64,000 bases of DNA, taken from NCBI RefSeq assembly GCF_035918155.1, contig NZ_CP109327.1, positions 3,100,001 through 3,164,000 on the forward strand, in the 5' to 3' direction. Positions 29,661 to 37,046 of this stretch are shown piece after piece. Within the stretch, counting starts at the first letter, position 1, and every line of letters begins with the position of its first letter. The DNA is from Streptomyces sp. NBC_01591. Lineage in GTDB: Bacteria; Actinomycetota; Actinomycetes; Streptomycetales; Streptomycetaceae. Position numbers and translations under genes: made by a program. The notes beneath the pieces are model-generated. The model ran no database searches. It saw only the letters and a list, made by a program, of their open reading frames with translations, and was not told the DNA's origin.

Positions 29661-30564
29661 CGTGGCGCAGACTCTCGACGCCGTGAAGACGGCCGGCCCC
29701 GCGACCGGCCCGGCCATCCCGGCCGAACGCGTCGCGCGGCGCAAGTCGCTGCTGAACTGGATCGCGGTGCACGCGCTCGGCGTCGCCGCCGCGCTCTTCT
29801 TCGTGCTGCCGTTCGTCTTCCTGCTGCTCACCTCGCTGATGAGCGACCAGCAGGCGCTGACCCGCGATCTGTGGCCGCACCCCTTCGAGTGGAGCAACTA
29901 CCGGCGGGTCTTCGAGACCGACGGCTTCCTGACCTGGTGGCGCAACACCCTGCTGTACGCGGGGCTCGGCACCGTCCTCACGGTCGTCTCGTCGCTGCCC
30001 GTGGCCTACGCGCTCGCCAAGTTCCGCTTCCGCGGCCGGCATCTGTCGCTGATGCTGGTCATCTCGATGATGATGCTGCCGCCGCAGGTCGTCGTCATCC
30101 CGATGTATCTGTTCTGGGCCAAGCAGCTGGACATGTCCGGCACGCTCTGGCCGCTGATCATCCCGATGGCGTTCGGCGACGCGTTCTCCATCTTCCTGCT
30201 GCGGCAGTTCCTGCTGACCATCCCGAACGAGTACCTCGACGCGGCGAAGGTCGACGGCTGCGGCGAGTTCCGCACCCTGATGCGCGTCGTGGTGCCGATG
30301 GCCAAGCCGGGCATCGCCGCCGTCGCCCTCTTCCAGTTCTTCTACGCCTGGAACGACTACTTCGGCCCGCAGATCTACGCGTCGGAGAACCCCGGTGCCT
30401 GGACGCTCAGTTACGGCCTGGATTCCTTCAAGGGCGCACACCACACCGACTGGAACCTGACCATGGCCGCGACCGTACTGGTCATGGCCCCCGTGATCCT
30501 CGTCTTCTTCTTCGCACAGAAGGCATTCGTCGAGGGCGTCACACTGACCGGAGTAAAGGGCTGA
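29653..30564 (+). CDS. csnG: ABC sugar transporter permease
   Basis: A 303-residue MalG-type permease with six hydrophobic segments and the EAA loop NEYLDAAKVDGCGEFRTL. GTG at 29653 overlaps csnF; a GTG at 29662 is the alternative start. No ATPase gene follows, so the importer must use a shared ATPase. Confidence 0.9.
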   Translation: MSDVAQTLDAVKTAGPATGPAIPAERVARRKSLLNWIAVHALGVAAALFFVLPFVFLLLTSLMSDQQALTRDLWPHPFEWSNYRRVFETDGFLTWWRNTLLYAGLGTVLTVVSSLPVAYALAKFRFRGRHLSLMLVISMMMLPPQVVVIPMYLFWAKQLDMSGTLWPLIIPMAFGDAFSIFLLRQFLLTIPNEYLDAAKVDGCGEFRTLMRVVVPMAKPGIAAVALFQFFYAWNDYFGPQIYASENPGAWTLSYGLDSFKGAHHTDWNLTMAATVLVMAPVILVFFFAQKAFVEGVTLTGVKG

Positions 30565-30567
30565 CCT

Positions 30568-31833
30568 ATGAAGCTCGCAGTAGTTGGTGGCGGGTCCACC
30601 TACACACCTGAACTGATCGACGGTTTCGCCCGGTTGCGGGACACGCTGCCCATCGAGGAGCTGGTGCTCGTCGACCCGGCGGCCGACCGCCTGGAGCTCG
30701 TCGGCGGCCTCGCCCGGCGGATCTTCGCCAAGCAGGGCCACCCGGGGCGGATCGTCACCACCTCGGACCTCGACGCGGGCGTCGCCGACGCCGACGCGGT
30801 CCTGCTCCAGCTGCGCGTCGGCGGCCAGGCCGCCCGCAACCAGGACGAGACCTGGCCGCTGGAGTGCGGCTGCATCGGCCAGGAGACCACCGGCGCCGGC
30901 GGCCTCGCCAAGGCGATGCGCACCGTGCCGGTCGTCCTGGACATCGCCGAGCGGGTCCGCCGCACCAACCCCGACGCCTGGATCATCGACTTCACCAACC
31001 CGGTCGGCATCGTCACCCGGGCGCTGCTCCAGGCCGGCCACAAGGCCGTCGGCCTGTGCAACGTGGCGATCGGCTTCCAGCGGAAGTTCGCCCGGCTGCT
31101 CGATGTCACCCCCGGCGAGGTGCACCTCGACCATGTCGGGCTCAACCATCTGACCTGGGAGCTCGGGGTGCGCCTCGGCGGCCCGGACGGCGAGAACGTC
31201 CTGCCGAAGCTGCTCGCCGAGCACGGCGAAGCGATCTCGGACGATCTGCGCATGCCCCGGGCGATCGTCGACCGGCTCGGCGTCGTCCCCTCGTACTACC
31301 TGCGGTACTTCTACGCGCACGACGCGGTCGTGCGGGAGCTCGGCACCAAGCCGTCCCGGGCGGCCGAGGTCGCCGCGATGGAGAAGGAACTCCTCGCCAT
31401 GTACGGCGATCCGGCGCTGGACGAGAAGCCCGCGCTGCTCGCCAAGCGCGGCGGCGCCTTCTACTCGGAGGCGGCCGTGGACCTGGCGTCCTCGCTGCTC
31501 GGCTCGGGCGGCTCCGCGGTGCAGGTGGTCAACACGTACAACAAGGGCACGCTGCCTTTCCTGCCGGACGACGCGGTGATCGAGGTGCAGGCCCGGGTCG
31601 ACGGAACGGGCGCGACGCCGCTCGCCGTTCCCGAGCTGGACCCGCTCTACGCCGGTCTGATCGCCAACGTGACGGCGTACGAGGACCTCGCCCTGGAGGC
31701 CGCGCTGCGCGGTGGCCGGGACCGGGTGTTCAAGGCGCTGCTCGCGCACCCGTTGATCGGCCAGTTCGAGTACGCCGAGGCGCTCACCGACAAGCTGATC
31801 GCGCACAACCGGGAGCACCTGGCGTGGGCGTGA
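30568..31833 (+). CDS. csnH: Glycoside hydrolase family 4 enzyme
   Basis: A 421-residue NAD+- and divalent-metal-dependent glycosidase of GH4. N-terminal NAD-binding VVGGGSTYTPEL; TNPVGIVTRALLQAGH; GLCNVAIGF with the metal-binding cysteine; HVGLNHL with the partner histidine. It acts through a redox mechanism on (usually 6-phosphorylated) glycosides. ATG at 30568 has AAAGGG upstream, 4 bp after csnG. In this operon it would cleave the imported oligosaccharide in the cytoplasm. Confidence 0.9.
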   Translation: MKLAVVGGGSTYTPELIDGFARLRDTLPIEELVLVDPAADRLELVGGLARRIFAKQGHPGRIVTTSDLDAGVADADAVLLQLRVGGQAARNQDETWPLECGCIGQETTGAGGLAKAMRTVPVVLDIAERVRRTNPDAWIIDFTNPVGIVTRALLQAGHKAVGLCNVAIGFQRKFARLLDVTPGEVHLDHVGLNHLTWELGVRLGGPDGENVLPKLLAEHGEAISDDLRMPRAIVDRLGVVPSYYLRYFYAHDAVVRELGTKPSRAAEVAAMEKELLAMYGDPALDEKPALLAKRGGAFYSEAAVDLASSLLGSGGSAVQVVNTYNKGTLPFLPDDAVIEVQARVDGTGATPLAVPELDPLYAGLIANVTAYEDLALEAALRGGRDRVFKALLAHPLIGQFEYAEALTDKLIAHNREHLAWA

Positions 31834-32798
31834 ACGCTTCGGTCCTCGCGATCGATGCGGGGAACAGCAAGACCGACGTGGCACTGATCGGTGCGGACGG
31901 AACGGTGCTGTCGACGGCCCGGGGCGGTGGTTTCCAGCCGCCGGCCGTGGGCATCGAGACGGCCGTCGACGCCCTCGGCGCGGCCGTCGACCGGGCGCTG
32001 GAGCTCTCCCCCGAACCGGTCGGCTCCGTCGCGCACGTGTCCGCCTGTCTCGCCAACGCCGACCTCCCGGTGGAGGAGGAGCAGTTGGCGGCGGCGCTGC
32101 GCGCGCGGGGCTGGGGCGCCACCGTCGAGGTGCGCAACGACACCTTCGCGATACTGCGCGCGGGGGTGGACGAGCCGCGGGGTGTGGCGGTCGTCTGCGG
32201 TGCGGGGATCAACTGTGTCGGCATGGTGCCGGACGGGCGGACCGCGCGGTTCCCCGCCATAGGCCGGATTTCCGGTGACTGGGGCGGTGGCGCGGGGCTG
32301 GCCGAGGAGGCGATGTGGTTCGCCGCGCGGGCGGAGGACGGCCGCGGTGGGCCGACCGAGCTGGCGCACACGCTGCCCGCGCACTTCGGGCTCGGTTCGA
32401 TGTACGCGCTGATCGAGGCGCTGCATCTGGGCGGGATCGAGTTCGAGCGCAGGCACGAGCTGGCTCCGGTGCTCTTCGCGACGGCGACGGCCGGGGATCC
32501 GGTGGCGGGCGCGCTGGTGGACCGGCTGGCGGAGGAGGTCGTCGCGATGGCCTCGGTCGCGCTGGGCCGGCTCGATCTGCTGGACGAGGAGGCGCCGGTG
32601 GTGCTGGGCGGCAGCGTACTGGCGGCCCGTCACCCGCAGTTGGACGCGAGGATCGCCGAACTCCTCGCGGTACGCGCCCCGAAGGCGGCGCTGCGGGTGG
32701 TGACCCAGCCGCCGGTGCTGGGAGCCGCGCTGCTCGGCCTGGATCACACGGGCGCGGCGGCCGCGGTGCACGAGAGGCTGCGCGCGCAGTACAGCTGA
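31824..32798 (+). CDS. csnK: BadF/BcrA-type sugar kinase (GlcNAc/GlcN kinase-like)
   Basis: A 324-residue ASKHA-fold kinase. Phosphate-binding AIDAGNSKTDVALIG near the N-terminus, NDTFAILRAG, and the second phosphate motif VVCGAGINCVG. Related proteins phosphorylate N-acetylglucosamine or glucosamine. I start at the GTG at 31824 with GGGAG eight bases upstream; the GTG at 31830, forming GTGA with the csnH stop, is possible. Last gene of the operon, followed by a strong hairpin. Confidence 0.87.
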   Translation: MGVNASVLAIDAGNSKTDVALIGADGTVLSTARGGGFQPPAVGIETAVDALGAAVDRALELSPEPVGSVAHVSACLANADLPVEEEQLAAALRARGWGATVEVRNDTFAILRAGVDEPRGVAVVCGAGINCVGMVPDGRTARFPAIGRISGDWGGGAGLAEEAMWFAARAEDGRGGPTELAHTLPAHFGLGSMYALIEALHLGGIEFERRHELAPVLFATATAGDPVAGALVDRLAEEVVAMASVALGRLDLLDEEAPVVLGGSVLAARHPQLDARIAELLAVRAPKAALRVVTQPPVLGAALLGLDHTGAAAAVHERLRAQYS

Positions 32799-32810
32799 CA
32801 TGTCACCCTC

Positions 32811-32848
32811 GGGGCGTTCCGCGGCGATTTGGCACCGCGGGACGCCCC
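32811..32848 (+). terminator. Terminator of the csn operon
   Basis: A 14-bp stem with one G-T pair (32811-32824 with 32835-32848) and a 10-base loop, ending CCCCTTGT. It starts 12 bp after the csnK stop. Confidence 0.85.
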
Positions 32849-33107
32849 TTGTGCAAGGGAACCGATCAGCTGTCCCGGACGTGTTCTTGAGTGGGGAGAT
32901 CGGTCCGCATCGGGTACTGGTCCGCCGATCGGCTTGATCGGCGGCGCAGGCCTTGATCGAATGCATGTGAGTGCATCCGTGGGCCGATGCAGGATCCAGA
33001 CGTTCCTGGTGTGGATGTCGGTCCCTGCGGCCATACTTCATGGCCGGGCACCAGTCCCCCGATCGGCCGGGGGTCGGGCCACCGTCAGTGACCGAGGGGG
33101 AGGTCGA
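32849..33107. other. Leader region of the GlnX-PknG locus
   Basis: Holds a perfect 9-bp inverted repeat, CCGCCGATC-n5-GATCGGCGG, at 32932-32954. A shorter ATGCA-n6-TGCAT element follows near 32960, and GATCGG recurs several times. A promoter must lie here, since the csn terminator precedes it, but I could not settle its boxes; CATACTTCAT near 33031 is a possible -10. Confidence 0.45.
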
Positions 33108-34499
33108 GTGACATACCCGCCGAATGTACGCACGGCGCCGGAACACGAGCGGGCACAGCCGCCCGTGCCTGCGACCGCACCCGCTCCGGCGCAGCGCGGT
33201 GTGCTGTCCGAGACGGCCGACAAGGTGCGGGCCGCGGCCACCACCGAGCCGGGCCGGCTCCAGATCATCGGGGCCGTACTGGCCCTGCTCGTCGTGGCGT
33301 TCGGGGCCGTGACGGCGTTCGAGATCGCCGACCGGTCGTCCGCCGCCGACGACGTGGTGAGACGCAGTCAGCCGCTGAGCGCCGACGCGGCGGCCGTCTA
33401 CCGCTCGCTGGCGGACGCCGACACCGCCGCGGCGAGCGGTTTCCTGGCGGGGGCGCAGGAGCCGCCCGATGTCCACGACCAGTACGAGAGGGACATCAAG
33501 GAGGCGTCCCGGCTGCTGGTGAAGGCCGCCGCCAACACGGACGCGTCGACCAAGTCCGGGCAGGAGATCACCACGCTCAACGTGGAACTGCCCCGCTACA
33601 CCGGCCTGATCGAGCGGGCCCGCTCCAACAACCGGCAGGGCCTGCCGCTGGGCGGGGCCTATCTCCGGTACGCCAACCAGAAGATGAGCAATGTGCTGCT
33701 GCCGGCCGCCGAGCGGCTGTACGCGGCGGAGACCGGGCGGCTCGGCCAGGACAGCGATTCGGCCAGGACCTTGCCGTTCTTCTCGCTCGGGCTCGGGGTC
33801 GTGGCACTGGCCGCGCTGTTCTGGGCGCAGCGGCGCAACTACCGCAGGACGAACCGGGTCTTCAACCACGGGCTGCTCGTCGCGACCGCGGCGTCCACGG
33901 TGGTGCTGCTGTGGCTGGCCGTGGGGCACACGGTGGCGAGGTCCCAGCTGCATGACGCCGATGCGAACGGGCAGCAGTCCCTCGACGTGCTCAACCACGC
34001 GCGGATCGACTCGCTGAAGGCCCGCGCCAATGAGAACCTCACCCTGGTCGCCCGCGGCGCGGTGCTCACCGCGGACGGCAAGAGCGACAAGTACGAGACC
34101 GACTACAACACGGGCATGAAGGCCCTCGGCGAAGAGCTGGGCAAGGCCGGGAAGCTCGCCGAGGGCACCCCGGGAAGCGAGCCGGTGAAGAAGGCCGTCA
34201 GCGCTGTCTCCGAGTGGCAGAGCCGCCACCGGGCCGCCCGCACGACCGACGACAGCGGCGACTACGAAGGCGCTCTGAAGCAGATCATCGGGCCGAAGAA
34301 GACAACGGGTGAGTCCTTCCAGCGGGTGGACGACGCGCTGGAGCAGGCACTCGCCTACGAGCAGGACGAGTTCACCCGGGCCGCGAAGGACGGGCGCGGG
34401 GCGCTGTGGGGCCTGCCGGCCGGGGCTGCCGCACTGGCCGCGCTGGCCGCCGTCGCCACGATCGTCGGGGTCAACCGCAGGCTCTCGGAGTACCGGTGA
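33108..34499 (+). CDS. glnX: GlnX-like membrane sensor protein
   Basis: 463 residues from the GTG at 33108 (GGGGGAGG upstream). A Pro/Ala-rich cytoplasmic start is followed by four hydrophobic segments: about 51-72, 222-242, 258-280 and 430-455. They enclose two extracytoplasmic regions of about 150 residues, each mostly helical and similar to four-helix sensor domains. In mycobacteria the membrane protein GlnX sits in an operon with glnH and pknG and passes the amino-acid-binding signal of GlnH to the kinase. Gene order and topology here match. It has no catalytic domain of its own. Sequence identity to mycobacterial GlnX cannot be measured here, so the name rests on context. Confidence 0.75.
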   Translation: MTYPPNVRTAPEHERAQPPVPATAPAPAQRGVLSETADKVRAAATTEPGRLQIIGAVLALLVVAFGAVTAFEIADRSSAADDVVRRSQPLSADAAAVYRSLADADTAAASGFLAGAQEPPDVHDQYERDIKEASRLLVKAAANTDASTKSGQEITTLNVELPRYTGLIERARSNNRQGLPLGGAYLRYANQKMSNVLLPAAERLYAAETGRLGQDSDSARTLPFFSLGLGVVALAALFWAQRRNYRRTNRVFNHGLLVATAASTVVLLWLAVGHTVARSQLHDADANGQQSLDVLNHARIDSLKARANENLTLVARGAVLTADGKSDKYETDYNTGMKALGEELGKAGKLAEGTPGSEPVKKAVSAVSEWQSRHRAARTTDDSGDYEGALKQIIGPKKTTGESFQRVDDALEQALAYEQDEFTRAAKDGRGALWGLPAGAAALAALAAVATIVGVNRRLSEYR

Positions 34500-34510
34500 G
34501 AGGGGGAGCG

Positions 34511-35554
34511 ATGACCAGGAAGCGCACAGGCGCGTGGTCCGCCCGTGTGAGGCTGCGCGGCTGGGGCGGGGTGACGGCCATGGCCGTGGCCTGCGCCGTG
34601 ACGGCCTCGCTCACCCTGCTGCCGCTCTCGCACGGCGGCGCCGAGGCCTTCCGCGGGGACGTCGCGGGCCAGGGCGCCGCACAGGCGGTCCAGACCAAGG
34701 CCGACGACTGCGAGAACCCGGGGGCGAGCCTGCCGCCGTCCAACGCGGAGGGCCCGAGCATCGCGAAGATCAAGGCGCGCGGGAAGCTGATCGCGGGCAT
34801 CGACCAGAACAGCTTCAGCTGGGGATACCGAAACCCGGAGACGCGCAGGATCGAAGGCTTCGACATCGATCTGGTGCGGGCCATCGCCGAGAACATCCTG
34901 AACGATCGGGACGCGGTGATCTTCCGGGCGATTCCCACCAACAAGCGGGCCGAGCTCCTGGCGAACGGCACGGTCGACGTCGTCGTCCGCACGATGACGA
35001 TCAACTGCAAGCAGCTGCAGAAGGTCTCGTTCTCCACCGCCTACTTCGAGGCCGGGCAGCAGGTCCTCGCACCGAAGGACTCGCAGATCACCGGGTACGA
35101 CAAGTCCCTGGCCGGCAAGCGGGTGTGCACCGCCAACGGCTCGACCGCGTACGACGCGCTGAAGAAGCAGTCGTTCGGGGCGATCTTCGAGGACCCGCAC
35201 GACGGCACCGACAAGGACGAGAACCAGCTCACCGTCCCCAACCAGCTGGACTGCCTGGTGCGGTTGCAGCTGGGCGAGGTCGACGCGGTGGTCACGGACA
35301 ACGCGCTGGCGGCCGGGCAGGCCGCCCAGGACCCGGCGGTCGAGCTCAAGGGCGACCAGCCGTTCACCGACGAGAGCTACGGCGTGGCGACCAAGCTCGG
35401 CGCGAACGACCTGGTGGCCCGGGTCAACCAGGTACTGGTCGACTACCGCAGGGGTGGCAAGGACAGCCGCTGGATGCAGTCGTACCGGGATTGGCTGGAG
35501 GACGGGCTGCCAGGCATAAAGGCGCCGCCGACCCCCAACCAGCGGAGCAACTGA
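34511..35554 (+). CDS. glnH: GlnH-like amino-acid-binding protein
   Basis: 347 residues. A Sec signal or anchor about 20-43 is followed by a family-3 (polar amino acid) binding domain: LIAGIDQNSFSWGYRNP, GFDIDLVRAIAENIL, VDVVVRTMTINCKQLQ, DESYGVATKLG. No lipobox is present, unlike mycobacterial GlnH, which is a lipoprotein; it may be anchored by an uncleaved helix. ATG 11 bp after glnX with AGGGGGAG. By analogy it senses aspartate or glutamate and signals through GlnX to PknG. Confidence 0.82.
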   Translation: MTRKRTGAWSARVRLRGWGGVTAMAVACAVTASLTLLPLSHGGAEAFRGDVAGQGAAQAVQTKADDCENPGASLPPSNAEGPSIAKIKARGKLIAGIDQNSFSWGYRNPETRRIEGFDIDLVRAIAENILNDRDAVIFRAIPTNKRAELLANGTVDVVVRTMTINCKQLQKVSFSTAYFEAGQQVLAPKDSQITGYDKSLAGKRVCTANGSTAYDALKKQSFGAIFEDPHDGTDKDENQLTVPNQLDCLVRLQLGEVDAVVTDNALAAGQAAQDPAVELKGDQPFTDESYGVATKLGANDLVARVNQVLVDYRRGGKDSRWMQSYRDWLEDGLPGIKAPPTPNQRSN

Positions 35555-35658
35555 CGCCTCAACGGCCCGGGTGCGCGCGACGGCGCGGACCCGGCCGGTG
35601 AGGCAGTGGCACTGATCCTGCCGGGCCCGTCCCGGCAGCAGAAGCGGAGAGGTGATCG

Positions 35659-36981
35659 ATGGGCGCGGGCCCCTACCCCGGCTATGCGGCCAGGCCCCCC
35701 GGCCCGGTCATGGACCGGGACGAGGCGGACCGTGCGCTGGCCCGGCTCGGCGCGGAGCACGAGGCGATCGAGACCTCGCTGCTCGCCCTGCAGGACCACG
35801 CGGGGCGCCGGCTCCTGGAGGGTGCCGAGCTGACCGGTGTCACCAGGGAACGCTGGGCCTCCACGGAGCAGTCGATCACGCTGCTGTGGGGGTATTTCGA
35901 CGCCTACGCGGGGGCACTCGCCCAGGCGCGTGCGGTGCGGGCCCGCCGGCGCTATCCCAACCGGGACGATCTGGTGGCCCTCACCGAGCTGCTGCGCGGC
36001 CAGGGCGTCACCGTGGCGCACGCCGCGGCGCGCCCCGATCCTTCGGTCAACGGTCCGGCCAAGCTCTCCGAGCGGTTCACGCTGGAGGAACTGGTCGCCC
36101 GGATGAACGAGCTGTACGCCCGCTCGCTGGACATGGTCGTCGCCTCCGACTCCGTGTGGTCCGCGCTGCCCGCCCGGATAGATCTGCTCGCCGCCGAGCT
36201 GCACCGCACCCGCTCGCTGGCGCACTCCGTGGGAGTGCGGCCCGGTGAGCACCCGGCGGGCGACGACCTGGAGGCGATCACCCACGAGCTGGCCACGCTG
36301 CGGGTGCAGGTGATCTCCGACCCCCTCGCGTTCTGGCTGCCGGGACCCGGCAGTTCGGCGCCCGGCGGCGGTCGCCCCGACACGGCGCGCTACGACCGGG
36401 CGGCCCGCGCCCTGGACGACGTACGCCGCGAGATCGAGGCGGTGCTCGCGGTCCGGCAGGACGCGGAGCAGCGGCTGGTCCAGCTGCGCGACGTGCTCTC
36501 CCGCGCGGACCGCACCCTGACCGAGGCCCGGTCGGCGCGCGGCGAGGTGCTGGCGAAGATCGCGGCCTCCGAGGTGCCCGCGGTGAGCGGTCCGGCGACC
36601 GTGCTCCAGGAGCGGCTGGCCGCCGCTTCGGAGTACCGCAGGCATGCCCAGTGGCACCGGCTGTCCCCGCTCCTGGAGACGCTGGAGCGGGAGGCGGAGG
36701 AGGAGTTGCTGCGGGCCCGCGAGTCGTTGACCGCGGTCACGGCACCGCTGGCCGTCCGGGCGGAGCTGCGCGGCAGGCTCGACGCGTACAAGGCGAAGGT
36801 CGCCCGGCACGGTCTGGCCGAGGACCCGCTGCTGATCGAGCGGTACGACGCGGCGCGCCGGATGCTGTGGAGCGCGCCGTGCGATCTGCGGGTCGCCGGA
36901 CAGGCGGTGCTGCGCTACCAGGAGGCGGCGGCCGAACTGCTGTCCCAGCGCCGGGCACCGGGTCCGGAGGACCGGCGATGA
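35659..36981 (+). CDS. Unrecognised long helical protein in the PknG locus
   Basis: 440 residues, soluble, strongly alpha-helical with long heptad-like stretches (residues 18-100, 245-330, 345-425). I see no transmembrane segment, no cysteine cluster and no enzymatic motif. Charged-helix composition suggests a coiled-coil scaffold. The ATG at 35659 has AGAGGTG upstream. Its stop forms ATGA with the short ORF that itself overlaps pknG, so expression is tied to the kinase. A partner or scaffold of PknG is a reasonable inference; the mycobacterial locus, as I recall it, has no equivalent. Confidence 0.6.
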   Translation: MGAGPYPGYAARPPGPVMDRDEADRALARLGAEHEAIETSLLALQDHAGRRLLEGAELTGVTRERWASTEQSITLLWGYFDAYAGALAQARAVRARRRYPNRDDLVALTELLRGQGVTVAHAAARPDPSVNGPAKLSERFTLEELVARMNELYARSLDMVVASDSVWSALPARIDLLAAELHRTRSLAHSVGVRPGEHPAGDDLEAITHELATLRVQVISDPLAFWLPGPGSSAPGGGRPDTARYDRAARALDDVRREIEAVLAVRQDAEQRLVQLRDVLSRADRTLTEARSARGEVLAKIAASEVPAVSGPATVLQERLAAASEYRRHAQWHRLSPLLETLEREAEEELLRARESLTAVTAPLAVRAELRGRLDAYKAKVARHGLAEDPLLIERYDAARRMLWSAPCDLRVAGQAVLRYQEAAAELLSQRRAPGPEDRR

Positions 36982-37046
36982 TCACAGGCGTGTGCAAGCC
37001 GGAAGGGCCGCTGCGGCGGCGGGGCGATCAGGGGGACCGACCATGA
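36978..37046 (+). CDS. 22-codon ORF bridging the helical-protein gene and pknG
   Basis: Starts MITGVCKPEGPLRRR and ends GDQGDRP. Its ATG overlaps the TGA of the upstream gene (ATGA at 36978-36981), and its TGA overlaps the pknG ATG (ATGA at 37043-37046). The peptide is basic with a single cysteine. It may only serve to carry ribosomes to pknG. Whether it is conserved decides if it is a gene. Confidence 0.35.
   Translation: MITGVCKPEGPLRRRGDQGDRP

Noticed and set aside
32932..32954. Hairpin in the glnX leader as a terminator of the csn operon
   Set aside because: A stronger 14-bp stem already ends the operon at 32811-32848, and this one lies over 130 bp downstream, closer to the next gene.
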